This document shows positions 1 to 9,518 of a stretch of 64,000 nucleotides of DNA, piece after piece. Under the pieces are notes generated by a model. That model did not search any database. It was not told the DNA's origin and saw only the letters and a list, made by a program, of their open reading frames with translations. Every line of letters begins with the position of its first letter. The first letter of the stretch is position 1. The stretch is from positions 18,101 to 82,100 of the forward strand of contig NZ_NESS01000016.1 of the NCBI RefSeq assembly GCF_002128425.1. Reading direction: 5' to 3'. Made by a program: the position numbers and the translations under genes. The DNA comes from Gottfriedia acidiceleris (GTDB lineage Bacteria > Bacillota > Bacilli > Bacillales > Bacillaceae_G).

Positions 1-1
1 A

Positions 2-1696
2 AGTGAGGAAGAGAAAGAAAAATACGAAGATACATTTACTGATAGTGTAACTGGTGAAATGCCAACTAGTATCGAACCATCGCATTTAAATGAATGGCTA
101 TTTAATAGTGATACAATGGATTCTGTTTGGAAAGTGTTGATGGAACATGGTATTAAAATAAATAGCGGCGATGAGATCGGAAAAACTATAATATTTGCTA
201 AGAATAAGGAACATGCACGTTTCATGGTTGATCGCTTCTATGCTCTATTCGGAAGCCAATATCACAGTGAGTTTGTACAAGTTATTGATTACCATGTGAG
301 GAATCCTGAGCACATCATTAAAAATTTTAAACGAAGTGATCGGTTTCCAAGAATTGCGGTATCTGTCGATATGCTCGATACAGGGATCGATGTCCCCGAG
401 ATAGTAAATCTTGTACTCGTGAAACCAGTCTATTCAAAAGCTAAATTTTGGCAAATGATAGGACGAGGTACGAGATTATGTGAAAATCTATTCGGTCCAG
501 GACTAAATAAAAAGGAATTTTACGTTTTCGATTTTTGTAAAAACATAGAGTTTTTTGAAGCGTTCCCAGAAGGTAAAGAAGCAAAAGCAGTTATACCTCT
601 AAGTACAAAACTAAATGAGGTCAAGGCTCGATTAATCTTCCAACTTAGCCAAGAAGAGCATAAAGAAGATGATAATAACCTATCTTTAAGAAATAGCTTA
701 GTAAACGAGTTTCTCCATAATATAAAATCATTAGATAAAACGCATTTTTTAATAAAGCCTTATCGTGCATATGTTGAAAAGTATGAAAATCCTGTTTTTT
801 GGGAGAGCCTACTGGAAGACGAACTACGTGAAATTATTGATTATATTGCTCCTTTAATAACTGTTGATGATCTCGATAGCAAGAAACGTTTCGATCTTCT
901 ATTACTTACGGGATTACTTGGTATCCTTAAGGGGGAAGAGGTTTCGCAATCTTTGGTCAAGCGTTTAACTGTGATTGGTCGGGAGTTAGAAAAAAAACGA
1001 AATTTGGAAGAAGTCCAAAATGAAATAAAACTTATTCGTGAAATTCAAAAGCCTATATTTTTTGAACATTGTACAGTGGAGAAACTTCTACATGTACATG
1101 GAAAACTGCGGGATCTCATTAAATATATGGATAAGAACGAAGTGAAACCACTTTACACTGATTTTGTAGACAAAGTTGAAAGTATAACAGTTAGAGAATT
1201 ACCTCGTCAAAGTGATTACCATGATTATCGTACGGAAATTCGATCATATTTGAAAGGTTCCTTAGCACAATCACTTGCCCTTCAAAAAATACGAAACAAC
1301 AGAGAAATAACATTGAGTGATTTAGAACAATTAGAAAGTATTCTTTTTCAAGAACGAGAAGAAGCCCGTGAAGAATTTTATTCTCATTTTGGCGCTGAAA
1401 AAGGGTTAACAGTACTTGTTCGACAGTTATTAGGTTTAGATTTAGCTGCCGCTAAAGAAGCTTTTAGTGAATTCCTTGAAGATAAAACTCTAAACAGTAA
1501 TCAAATTGATTTTATTAATATTATAATTGATTACTTTGTACAGTACGGAGTACTTGAACCTAAAAAATTGTTTGAAGAGAAACCTTTTACTAATAAACAT
1601 AGTTCAGGGGTAATTGGATTATTTCCAGAAAAAGCGAAACGAATGAAGTTAATGCGTATCGTACAAAGTATTAATAAGCATTCAGAAATAAGCTAA
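2..1696 (+). CDS. Type I restriction enzyme R-subunit-like helicase, C-terminal part
   Basis: The frame is open from the window edge, so the start lies upstream; 564 residues are visible. An SF2 helicase C-terminal domain is clear: a motif IV-like strand (TIIFAKNKEHARF), motif V (SVDMLDTGIDVPEIVNLV) and motif VI (FWQMIGRGTRLC). The long helical tail that follows is typical of HsdR/EcoEI-type R subunits, which translocate DNA and cleave it when the partner M and S subunits do not find protective methylation. The nuclease domain and the M/S genes would lie to the left. The assignment as HsdR rather than another DEAD/DEAH restriction-type helicase is family knowledge plus inference. Confidence 0.8.
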   Translation, partial: SEEEKEKYEDTFTDSVTGEMPTSIEPSHLNEWLFNSDTMDSVWKVLMEHGIKINSGDEIGKTIIFAKNKEHARFMVDRFYALFGSQYHSEFVQVIDYHVRNPEHIIKNFKRSDRFPRIAVSVDMLDTGIDVPEIVNLVLVKPVYSKAKFWQMIGRGTRLCENLFGPGLNKKEFYVFDFCKNIEFFEAFPEGKEAKAVIPLSTKLNEVKARLIFQLSQEEHKEDDNNLSLRNSLVNEFLHNIKSLDKTHFLIKPYRAYVEKYENPVFWESLLEDELREIIDYIAPLITVDDLDSKKRFDLLLLTGLLGILKGEEVSQSLVKRLTVIGRELEKKRNLEEVQNEIKLIREIQKPIFFEHCTVEKLLHVHGKLRDLIKYMDKNEVKPLYTDFVDKVESITVRELPRQSDYHDYRTEIRSYLKGSLAQSLALQKIRNNREITLSDLEQLESILFQEREEAREEFYSHFGAEKGLTVLVRQLLGLDLAAAKEAFSEFLEDKTLNSNQIDFINIIIDYFVQYGVLEPKKLFEEKPFTNKHSSGVIGLFPEKAKRMKLMRIVQSINKHSEIS

Positions 1697-1738
1697 CAAA
1701 TAATGGTGAATTGACATATGTCAATTCACCATTATTTG
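1697..1738. terminator. 42-bp perfect palindrome after the HsdR-like gene
   Basis: The two 21-base halves around the central CATATG are exact reverse complements, with no unpaired loop. It begins directly after the stop codon. It can fold as a terminator stem, but only a weak T-rich stretch follows, so it could also be a symmetric protein-binding site. Confidence 0.55.
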
Positions 1739-1791
1739 ATTTGTTTACTAATCTCATATGATCGAAAAAATATTAATAAGAGTTAGTAATA

Positions 1792-2058
1792 TCATGTATG
1801 TTCTAATTTATTTTTATCCATAAATTTTTTGTGTATTTTTGATTTGAATCCTTGCATGGCGAGAGGAATTGCTACTGAATTTGCACTCAAAATCTCATCA
1901 TGAAAGTTTTGAAACTCCTTAGGAGATACACGACCGTTCCCTTCAATTATAACGAGTTGTTTCTTTTCTTCTTCTTTATCAATTTGAGTGAAAACCCAAA
2001 AAGATGCTTTGTGATTTTGACTATTTACTCGATGCACTTTTACTTTACTAATCTTCAT
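1792..2058 (-). CDS. Hypothetical 88-aa protein
   Basis: I do not recognise the family. The ATG at 2058 is chosen because a strong AAGGAGGGG lies 8-9 bases upstream; a longer frame to 2103 has no comparable site. The protein is basic and soluble, with no signal peptide or membrane segment. It begins MKISKVKVHRVN and looks like a beta-rich N-terminal half followed by a short helical tail. It is convergent with the HsdR-like gene and separated from it by the 1697-1738 palindrome. Function unknown; the setting beside restriction and transposition genes suggests accessory DNA. Confidence 0.55.
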   Translation of the reverse strand: MKISKVKVHRVNSQNHKASFWVFTQIDKEEEKKQLVIIEGNGRVSPKEFQNFHDEILSANSVAIPLAMQGFKSKIHKKFMDKNKLEHT

Positions 2059-2266
2059 ATCACGTAACCCCTCCTTAAAATAATATATCTCATAATAGCC
2101 CACATACTAATTTATGGTAAGTGCATGTGAAAAAATGACAAAGTGTAAAACATGTCAAATCAAATGCGCTAAAACGAAGCAATGAAAAGAAACTTAAAAA
2201 TAAAAAAAGGAGATTTTTATGATAAAAAGAATAACTAATCATTCTATAAAAAAAGGGTGATTAGAA

Positions 2267-2731
2267 ATGTATTTCGATAATCTTAGAAAAGTATTGAAGA
2301 TTTATAATAACGATTCAAAAACAGATCTTGCAATAAAAACAAAAGAAATTTTAATTAAAAATGGTAAAATTAAGGACTCGGTAAGAGTAACCGAAATTAA
2401 GGAGTATTTAGAAAATTTTATCTCTGGTGAAAAAAACACATCAACAGTTTATTTAGAAGGGTTTTTAGCTGCAATAGATACGTATGGTGAAGACTATGCT
2501 CTTACCCTGATAAAGGGAAGTAAGACAAATAATAGTGATCCTTCTTGGCGTGATATTATGCTGTTAATAACAAACGATTTACCTATAAAACAGTTAAAAA
2601 AATATAAAGGAAATATAGCTATTATACTTAAATTTAAAGATCTATTTAGTACGTTAGCTGAAAAGTGTATTACGAATGATGAAAGTGAAACGTTAACAAG
2701 GCTTGAAACATTAATAAAGATATTTAGATGA
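2267..2731 (+). CDS. Hypothetical 154-aa protein
   Basis: I do not recognise the family. The ATG at 2267 follows an AAAAAGGGTG site. The product is a soluble, Lys/Glu/Asp-rich, probably all-helical protein with no cysteines in obvious metal motifs and no membrane segment. A strong terminator follows at 2749-2790, so it is a single-gene transcript. It is the last gene before the Tn7-like operon. It may be the chromosomal neighbour of the transposon end or a small immunity-type protein; nothing in the sequence decides this. Confidence 0.55.
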   Translation: MYFDNLRKVLKIYNNDSKTDLAIKTKEILIKNGKIKDSVRVTEIKEYLENFISGEKNTSTVYLEGFLAAIDTYGEDYALTLIKGSKTNNSDPSWRDIMLLITNDLPIKQLKKYKGNIAIILKFKDLFSTLAEKCITNDESETLTRLETLIKIFR

Positions 2732-2748
2732 ATAAATTAATACTATTA

Positions 2749-2790
2749 ACAGATACATTTACGATAATGTATCTGTTTTTTTTTTTTTTT
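2749..2790 (+). terminator. Intrinsic terminator
   Basis: A 10-bp perfect stem (ACAGATACAT / ATGTATCTGT) with an 8-base loop is followed by an uninterrupted run of about 15 T. It ends the 2267-2731 gene and insulates the tnsA operon downstream. Confidence 0.9.
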
Positions 2791-2997
2791 GTGTTTCCAA
2801 ACACAAATATGTATATAATTTGTGTTTTTAAGCAACACTAATATTAGGATAAATATCATTTGTTTACCTATATTGATTTAGATTACTTACTATTTTCCTA
2901 TGTGAAAAATGCAAGTTTTCTATTGTTCTGAAGGGCGGAATTACCAATGTAAAAATTTTAATACCTAGTTATACTGTTTCTCTAGGGAGTGATTATT
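2791..2997. other. Leader of tnsA; place where one Tn7-like end is expected
   Basis: In Tn7 the end next to tnsA carries several TnsB-binding repeats, so the transposon terminus should fall in this stretch. I see a short AAACACAAA/TTTGTGTTT inverted pair around 2799-2828, but no convincing series of 20-22 bp repeats and no certain TGT/ACA boundary. The promoter for the tns operon must also be here. The exact end is not resolved. Confidence 0.3.
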
Positions 2998-3804
2998 TTG
3001 GCAAAACGTAAAAGAGTGCTAACTGAAAAAAAAATTGATCAATTTGAGAAAGAAGGTAGAGGACAAGGGGAAAAGGAAAATTATAAGCCATGGTTTAATA
3101 TTCAAGATGTGTCTTCTCACGGTTTATCTACTCGCGTAATGGGCTGGAAGACAAATCGAATTCATCATTTTTTATCTAAAAATGAAACGAATTTTTTTTA
3201 TGAATGTGAATGGAATTTACATGTAAAAGATATTCGAGAACAATTTCCCCTTCATAGAATCGATACATTGGAAATTGCAAAGGAAAAAGGAATTAAACAT
3301 CCAGTTGATCCACACTCAAAAACTCCTATTGTAATGACAACAGATTTTTTACTAACTTTAGAGATTGACGGGCAAAAAAAATTAGTTGCAAGAACTGTAA
3401 AGCCATCGAGCGATCTAGAAAACGGAAGAACACTAGAAAAATTCGAAATTGAACGTGAGTATTGGGAAAGACAGGGGATTGATTGGGGAATATATACTGA
3501 ACTTGAGACGCAAAAAGATTTTGTAAATAATGTTGAATGGTTACATGGAGCGTATTATTTGCATAATGATTTTCAGCAGTCCGTATATGAGGCACTTTTA
3601 TATCAGTTAAAATTATCTCTTCAAAACTATGGAAAACCCATTATTAAGGTTTTAGTGGATTTCGAAAATAAATTTAACTTAGAAAATGGCTTAGGTGTTG
3701 AACTGTTTAAGCATTTGATATGTCGAAAAAAGGTTGAAGTAAATATTAGTAAAAGGATCCAACTCCATTTTAATGTAGAAGATATTATTTTATCAGTAGA
3801 TTAA
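2998..3804 (+). CDS. tnsA: Tn7-like transposase subunit A (TnsA endonuclease)
   Basis: In Tn7 family elements TnsA is the restriction-endonuclease-fold subunit that cuts the 5' ends of the transposon, allowing cut-and-paste movement with TnsB. This 268-aa product has the TnsA order: a conserved Glu segment (YECEWNLHVKDIREQFPL), a catalytic-Asp strand (PIVMTTDFLLTL) and a following basic strand (LVARTVKPSS), then a helical C-terminal domain. The start is taken as TTG 2998 because AGGGAGTG lies 7-8 bases upstream; an in-frame GTG at 2989 overlaps that site. It is the first gene of the tnsABCD operon, with tnsB starting 4 bases after its stop. Confidence 0.85.
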   Translation: MAKRKRVLTEKKIDQFEKEGRGQGEKENYKPWFNIQDVSSHGLSTRVMGWKTNRIHHFLSKNETNFFYECEWNLHVKDIREQFPLHRIDTLEIAKEKGIKHPVDPHSKTPIVMTTDFLLTLEIDGQKKLVARTVKPSSDLENGRTLEKFEIEREYWERQGIDWGIYTELETQKDFVNNVEWLHGAYYLHNDFQQSVYEALLYQLKLSLQNYGKPIIKVLVDFENKFNLENGLGVELFKHLICRKKVEVNISKRIQLHFNVEDIILSVD

Positions 3805-3808
3805 GGTT

Positions 3809-5986
3809 GTGAAACAAGTGTTTGTTTTAAATGACATTCTTCAAATTACCGATATAAATGGTACAACAAAAGAGAGACTTCTGTATATCGATGAAGATTA
3901 TAAATATTGTTATTGCATTAATATTTTTGATAAAAAAGCATTACCAATTAAAAGAAAGCTTTCAGATCTTGAAGAGCTATTTAACTCTCATATGTTAGAA
4001 ATTTGTTCAGAGGAGCCGTTTAGTTATATCTATAAGGAAGATGAGAACTTATCACAAAAACAAAAAGAAATTAGAGACAAGAGATGGGGAATTATAGGAG
4101 AAATTGTGGAAAATGAGCCAGACATTTATGAAAAACATATTCGTGGTAGATTAGTAGAAGAGTTATCTCGTTCAACAAAAAAAATAAAATCCGTAATATA
4201 TGATTATTTAAAACAATATTGGAGGCTTGGTAAGATAAAAAATGCACTTCTTCCAAACTATCAAAATTCCGGTGGAAAAGGTAAGGATAAAATCCTTAAT
4301 CACAAGAAGACTGGAAGAAAAAGAAAAAACAGTGTGCTTGGTGAAGGTACTAATGTAACTGAAGAAATTAAGAACATATTTCAATTAAGTTACAAGAGGT
4401 ATCTATCTAATCCAGGGAATTATTCTCTCAAAATCGCTTATGAAAGAATGATCCAGGATTTCTTTGTTTCAGAGTATCGATATGAAAATGGTACTAAAAA
4501 AGTTATTGTTAAGGATAGAAACGAGATTCCTACAATAAGGCAATTTAAATACTGGTATAACAAAATGTACTCCACTGAGCAAAAAATTAGGCAGAAAAAA
4601 GGTAATAGGAAATTTGAATTAGAAAACCGGCCTCTTTTGGGAACCTCTACAGGTGATATGTATGGACCAGGTACACAATTTCAGGTAGATGCAACTGTTG
4701 GAGATGTTTATCTTGTTAGTAAGTTTAATCGAAATTGGATAATTGGTAGACCAGTTATCTATTTCGTAATTGATAATTTTAGCCGCATGGTTGTTGGTAT
4801 GTATGTGGGGTTAGAAGGCCCTTCCTGGAAGGGAGCAAGTACTGCAATAGCAAACACTGTAAGTGATAAGGTAGCATACTGCAGAAAATATGGTATTGAA
4901 ATAAAAAAAGAGGAATGGGATGTGAATCATTTACCACAATCATTCCTAGCAGATAATGGAGAATTTGAGGGCTATGACGTAGAAAGATTAATTAAGACAT
5001 TTAATGTAAAAGTTGATAATACTGCACCCTATCGGGGAGATATGAAGGGAATTGTTGAGCAACATTTTAGAACTATAAACCTTAAAGTAAAACCTTTTGT
5101 TCCTGGAGTAGTTGATTCAAGTGTCCGTGTAAGAGGTGATAAAGACTACAAGTTAGATGGAAAATTGACTATTAATGAGTTTACCGAGATCATTATTAAA
5201 TGTGTTATTAATCATAACAATCATAAATACTTATCAAATTATGTAATGGATCAGCACATGATAAGTGATGGAGTAGAACCCATTCCTTGCCGTCTATGGG
5301 AATGGGGAATAAAAAATCGAGCAGGTAGATTAAGACATTTTTCAGAGGATATTGTAAAACTTCAATTACTTCCACGTAAAAAAGCTAGCGTGACTTCTAA
5401 TGGAATAGAATTTAATGAAATGAAATATTCATGTCCAAGGGCCATAAAAGAAGGATGGTTTGTAGATGCTCGTAAAAAATCATGGAGAATTGAGATTTGT
5501 TATGATGATCGAGACGTAACACATATTTATATTCCAAATGAAAATGGTAGTTATGAAGTCTGTACTTTATTAGAACATCAAAGTCGCTATAAGCACCATA
5601 CACTTGCCGATGTTATATACCTATTAGACTATGAAAAATTTCAAAAGGAAAAGTCAGAGCACTTACTATTACAGAAGAAGATCGATTTAAATAGCGATAT
5701 CCAAAATGTTGTTAAAAGAGCTGAAGAAGCGTTTAGAAACGAAAAAAGTGAAATCAGTGATGCGCAGCGAAAAATAGGAATAAATGAAAATCGAATTATT
5801 GAGAAAGAAGCAAGAAAAACAGAAGAAGCGATAATACTATCAATTCCTGAAAAGAATTCGGATCCTGATATGTTAGTTTCTTTTGAAAAATTGGAATTAG
5901 AAAGTGAAAATATAGTTAATAAAAGCAGGTACGATATGTTGCTTCAAAAGCAGAAGGAGATGAAAGAGCGTGCACTTGGAAAGTAA
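3809..5986 (+). CDS. tnsB: Tn7-like DDE transposase TnsB
   Basis: This is the recombinase that binds the transposon ends and performs 3'-end cutting and strand transfer. The 725-aa protein has N-terminal DNA-binding helical domains, then an rve/Mu-type core. The catalytic triad reads D294 (FQVDAT), D382 (FLADNGEFEG) and E417 (GIVEQHF), a 34-residue gap between the last two that gives the DD35E pattern. A beta-barrel (Mu C-like) region and a coiled, Lys/Glu-rich tail for TnsC contact follow. It starts at GTG 3809, 4 bases after tnsA, and its end overlaps the tnsC start by 17 bases, so translation is likely coupled. All catalytic residues are present, so the element may be active. Confidence 0.9.
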   Translation: MKQVFVLNDILQITDINGTTKERLLYIDEDYKYCYCINIFDKKALPIKRKLSDLEELFNSHMLEICSEEPFSYIYKEDENLSQKQKEIRDKRWGIIGEIVENEPDIYEKHIRGRLVEELSRSTKKIKSVIYDYLKQYWRLGKIKNALLPNYQNSGGKGKDKILNHKKTGRKRKNSVLGEGTNVTEEIKNIFQLSYKRYLSNPGNYSLKIAYERMIQDFFVSEYRYENGTKKVIVKDRNEIPTIRQFKYWYNKMYSTEQKIRQKKGNRKFELENRPLLGTSTGDMYGPGTQFQVDATVGDVYLVSKFNRNWIIGRPVIYFVIDNFSRMVVGMYVGLEGPSWKGASTAIANTVSDKVAYCRKYGIEIKKEEWDVNHLPQSFLADNGEFEGYDVERLIKTFNVKVDNTAPYRGDMKGIVEQHFRTINLKVKPFVPGVVDSSVRVRGDKDYKLDGKLTINEFTEIIIKCVINHNNHKYLSNYVMDQHMISDGVEPIPCRLWEWGIKNRAGRLRHFSEDIVKLQLLPRKKASVTSNGIEFNEMKYSCPRAIKEGWFVDARKKSWRIEICYDDRDVTHIYIPNENGSYEVCTLLEHQSRYKHHTLADVIYLLDYEKFQKEKSEHLLLQKKIDLNSDIQNVVKRAEEAFRNEKSEISDAQRKIGINENRIIEKEARKTEEAIILSIPEKNSDPDMLVSFEKLELESENIVNKSRYDMLLQKQKEMKERALGK

Positions 5987-7619
5987 TTTATCCAACGGGT
6001 ATGAAGAATTGGAGATGGTAGAGGCCGCCTATGATAAGCAAATCCTTGAGGAGTTTTGTGGAAATCCACTAATTGAAGCACTTCCTCCAATTTTGACTGA
6101 GGAAGAAATAATCATACTAACTTCAAAATTTCCAAGATTCAATGAAAAAGAAAGATACCTCAATCCAACCTATCGCTATCATTGTATTCAGAGACTCTTT
6201 CAATATTTTCAGCCATTTGAAATCCATTTGAATTTAGAACAACGGATTTCTAGAGCTATTAGGCAAGGGTATTTATCAAGGAATCCTCTCAATGCTGATT
6301 ATGTCTCAAGAGTACAAGAAAATTATCTAAAACTAAAAAAAGGTGAGTTAATAGAAGATTATTCGACAAAGGCTCGACAAACATCTACTGGATTTACTAT
6401 CATTGGCTTTTCAGGTATTGGAAAATCAACTGCTATTGATAAAATATTATCTTTATATCCGAAATTAATTAAACACACATCATATAAAGGTAAGATGTTT
6501 GATAAAATGCAAATCCCCTACCTAAAAATAGATTGTCCTCACAACGGCTCACTAAAAGGATTGTGTGTGGAATTCTTTTCTGCAATTGATCGTGTTATTG
6601 GGTCAAAATATTTTAAAAAATTTAACACTAGAAATAACATAGATACATTATTACAGCACATAATTCACTTAGCTCACACATATTCAATTGGAATTTTAAT
6701 TATCGATGAGATCCAACATCTCAAATTGAATAAGGCAGGAGGAAGTGAAAAAATGCTAAATTTTTTTGTAACACTGGTAAATACGATAAACCTGCCTGTT
6801 GTAATGGTTGGAACAAACAAAGCTACTTCTATTTTACAAAGTCAATTTAGACAGGCTAGAAGAGGGAGTGGTCAAGGTGATTTAATTTGGAACCAAATGC
6901 CGTTCGATGAAAATTGGAAACTGTTTATTATGGGGATGTGGGATTTTCAATGGACCAAAAATTTTACTCCATTAACAGAAGAAATAAACAAACTAATTTA
7001 CGAAGAAAGCCAAGGAATTATTGATATTGCAGTAAAAATATTTATGATCGCTCAATTGCGTGCAATCAGTTCAGGAACAGAAAAATTAACTCCCGCAATA
7101 TTGAGAAAGGTAGTAAAAGAAGATTTGAAACTTGTACGGCCTATGTTGTTAGCATTAAAGTCTGGGATTCCAAGTGAAATAAATAAGTATGATGATATAA
7201 AGCCTATTGACATGGATGAGCAAATGGAAAAGTTTCGCGCATCTGTTGAACTACAAGAAAAAGTACGATTACAGAAGAAAATTGAAGAATCGAAACGAAA
7301 TGCAAAGCGAGCTTCAATGATGGAAGAAATTGTTTTGTTTTTACTTGAAATGGGTACAAATGAGCAAGTCGCAAAGCGTATTTCAGAAAAAATAATTAAA
7401 TCAGGGGATGAATCACTTATTTTGGTGGATGCCAAAAAGGAAGCAATGAAACTACTTCTCTTAAACGATGAAAGGGATAATGAAAAAAGACAAAAAAATG
7501 TTGCTCCAAATATAAAGCCAATAAATACTCTTATGAAAATTCATACTGATGCTAAAAAGAATAAAGTATCAGTTTATGAAAAATTAAGAGAAGCTGGCTA
7601 TATAAAAATAATATTATAG
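5970..7619 (+). CDS. tnsC: Tn7-like AAA+ regulator TnsC (TniB-like)
   Basis: TnsC is the ATPase that links the target selector to the TnsAB transposase and gives target immunity. The 549-aa product has a Walker A loop GFSGIGKST at about residues 146-154, a Walker B strand with D246-E247 (ILIIDEIQHL), and a sensor-1-like segment (PVVMVGTNKA). The Lys-rich C-terminal third is helical. The GTG start at 5970 is supported by AAGGAGA a few bases upstream, inside tnsB. The size is close to Tn7 TnsC (555 aa) and larger than the minimal TnsC of CRISPR-associated transposons, which argues for a classic Tn7-like element. Confidence 0.9.
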   Translation: MHLESNLSNGYEELEMVEAAYDKQILEEFCGNPLIEALPPILTEEEIIILTSKFPRFNEKERYLNPTYRYHCIQRLFQYFQPFEIHLNLEQRISRAIRQGYLSRNPLNADYVSRVQENYLKLKKGELIEDYSTKARQTSTGFTIIGFSGIGKSTAIDKILSLYPKLIKHTSYKGKMFDKMQIPYLKIDCPHNGSLKGLCVEFFSAIDRVIGSKYFKKFNTRNNIDTLLQHIIHLAHTYSIGILIIDEIQHLKLNKAGGSEKMLNFFVTLVNTINLPVVMVGTNKATSILQSQFRQARRGSGQGDLIWNQMPFDENWKLFIMGMWDFQWTKNFTPLTEEINKLIYEESQGIIDIAVKIFMIAQLRAISSGTEKLTPAILRKVVKEDLKLVRPMLLALKSGIPSEINKYDDIKPIDMDEQMEKFRASVELQEKVRLQKKIEESKRNAKRASMMEEIVLFLLEMGTNEQVAKRISEKIIKSGDESLILVDAKKEAMKLLLLNDERDNEKRQKNVAPNIKPINTLMKIHTDAKKNKVSVYEKLREAGYIKIIL

Positions 7620-7640
7620 GATTTTATTAGGAGTGGTCTA

Positions 7641-9518
7641 ATGGTTTTTCATTTTCCTACGCCTTACCCAGATGAACTATTGTATAGTATTAACGCACGT
7701 TATCACGTACAGGAAGGAAATACCAGCCCTAAACATACGATTGAAGAACTGTACGGTAAAGCGACAGTTACTGCTGTTTTAGACTTGCCTTGTAATATAG
7801 ATCTCCTAGTAGGTAATATAAACAATACCTTGATTACAAGTGATTATTTAATTGATCAACATACTTTATTCCCTTATTATGGTGCATTTCTAATAAATGA
7901 AAAATACAATAGAGTAAGAAAGTTAATGAAAGGGGAAAGTGGTAAAAGAGTACATCTTATTGCTGGACTTCGGACAAGCGCTATTAAACCGAAATCACAT
8001 CTTATGCACTGTAAGGATTGCTTTAGAGAAGACGTTGAAACCTATGGAGAGTCTTATTGGCATAGGAGTCATCAATTACCTGGTGTTTTAGTTTGTTATA
8101 AGCATGATTGTCCACTTATAGAATCTAGCATTTCCATAAAGGAAACAAATCACCAAGAGTATATTCCAGCACTGAAAGAGAACGTAATCATAAATGGTAA
8201 TTATGTAATAGTGTTAAATGGGACCTTCCGATCACATCTACAGTTTGCTAAGTTAAGTCATCAGTTACTAAATAATAAACTTAAACAACAAGTACCAAAA
8301 GGTTTAGAAATATTATTTAAGAATAAATTGCGCCAACGAGGTTTCGTATCAGTAAGTGGAAAGGTTCATCGAGAAGAACTTTACTCTTCTTTTTTAAGGG
8401 CATTTACAAGTGAATTTTTATGTGATGTTCAATCAAGTGTTACTTTAGATCCTCATAATTGGTTAACATCAATGTTTCAAAGTCATCGAAAATCATTTCA
8501 TCCAATTCGTTTCTTATTACTAATGATGTATTTTGGGGGTGAATTGGGAGATTATTTTAATAAAAGTGTTGAATACCTTCCTTTTGGAAAAGGACCATGG
8601 TTATGTTTAAATCCAGTCTGTTCAAATTTTAAAAAACCTAGTGTAACTGATTTGAAAATTTCACGTTGTTGGAGTACAAGAAGGCCGGTGGGTACATTTT
8701 CATGTAAATGTGGATTTGTTTATTCAAGGCGTGGTCCCGATAAGGATGAAATAGATCGTTATAAAATCGGATTTATAAAAGAATATGGTGAGGTTTGGGA
8801 AAGTACGTTAAAAGAAAAAATGAAAATTTTTACTAGTATTAGGATGATTGCAAGGGAAATGGGATGTGCTCCAAATACTGTTAAGAAACACGCGACTCGT
8901 CTAGGGATTTCATTGAACCATTTTGAATTGAAGGTTGAATTAACTTATAAAATAAGTCAATTGGAATTGAATAAAGAGAGTAAAATCAATCAATGCAGAG
9001 AAAAATGGTTACAAATTGTAAGTGACAATCCCTTATTAAGCAAAACTCAACTACGTCGATTAAACCAGAACCTTTACCAATTCCTTTATCGCCGCGATTA
9101 TGATTGGCTAAAACAAAATTCTCCGAAAGTACAAAGAGGAAACGCTAATAAAGAGCGTATTAATTGGAAAGAAAGAGACGAATTAATTTTGAGGAAAGTT
9201 AAAAATTTGATTGAAAATTGGGATCAAAATGTTGAAAAACCTACTCGGATAACTATTGGGAGAATTAGTAGAAAACTTGGAATAGAACCACTTAGGGATC
9301 AACGTAAAGTGAATCTCCCATTGACTATGGAATATTTAAACAAAGTTGTTGAGGGTTTTGAGACCTTTCGTATTCGGCGTATTAAATTGGTGGTTGATAA
9401 AATGATTAATAATGGTGAAGAGCTTAGAAAATGGAAAATCAAAAAACGTGCTGGATTAAATCACAAAAATAGTAAAGAAATTGAGTTATTCATTTCTAAT
9501 ATTGTTGTTAAGGATTAA
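7641..9518 (+). CDS. tnsD: Tn7-like target selector TnsD/TniQ
   Basis: TnsD recognises a fixed chromosomal attachment sequence and recruits TnsC. The N-terminal TniQ domain has the typical start FPTPYPDELLYS and a CCCH zinc knuckle (C124, C127, C152, H155) around the YWHRSHQLPGVLVC motif. A second cysteine group (CLNPVC ... CKCG, roughly residues 310-370) is another zinc ribbon. The long C-terminal part holds helix-turn-helix-like segments (e.g. TSIRMIAREMGCAPNTVKKHA), as expected for a site-specific DNA reader. At 625 aa it is far longer than the short TniQ of CAST elements. ATG 7641 follows AGGAGTGG. Only one tniQ-type gene is visible and there is no tnsE. Confidence 0.88.
   Translation: MVFHFPTPYPDELLYSINARYHVQEGNTSPKHTIEELYGKATVTAVLDLPCNIDLLVGNINNTLITSDYLIDQHTLFPYYGAFLINEKYNRVRKLMKGESGKRVHLIAGLRTSAIKPKSHLMHCKDCFREDVETYGESYWHRSHQLPGVLVCYKHDCPLIESSISIKETNHQEYIPALKENVIINGNYVIVLNGTFRSHLQFAKLSHQLLNNKLKQQVPKGLEILFKNKLRQRGFVSVSGKVHREELYSSFLRAFTSEFLCDVQSSVTLDPHNWLTSMFQSHRKSFHPIRFLLLMMYFGGELGDYFNKSVEYLPFGKGPWLCLNPVCSNFKKPSVTDLKISRCWSTRRPVGTFSCKCGFVYSRRGPDKDEIDRYKIGFIKEYGEVWESTLKEKMKIFTSIRMIAREMGCAPNTVKKHATRLGISLNHFELKVELTYKISQLELNKESKINQCREKWLQIVSDNPLLSKTQLRRLNQNLYQFLYRRDYDWLKQNSPKVQRGNANKERINWKERDELILRKVKNLIENWDQNVEKPTRITIGRISRKLGIEPLRDQRKVNLPLTMEYLNKVVEGFETFRIRRIKLVVDKMINNGEELRKWKIKKRAGLNHKNSKEIELFISNIVVKD

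Noticed and set aside
2998..9518. CRISPR-associated transposon (CAST)
   Set aside because: No cas12k, cascade genes or repeat array are present, and TnsC and TnsD are full length.
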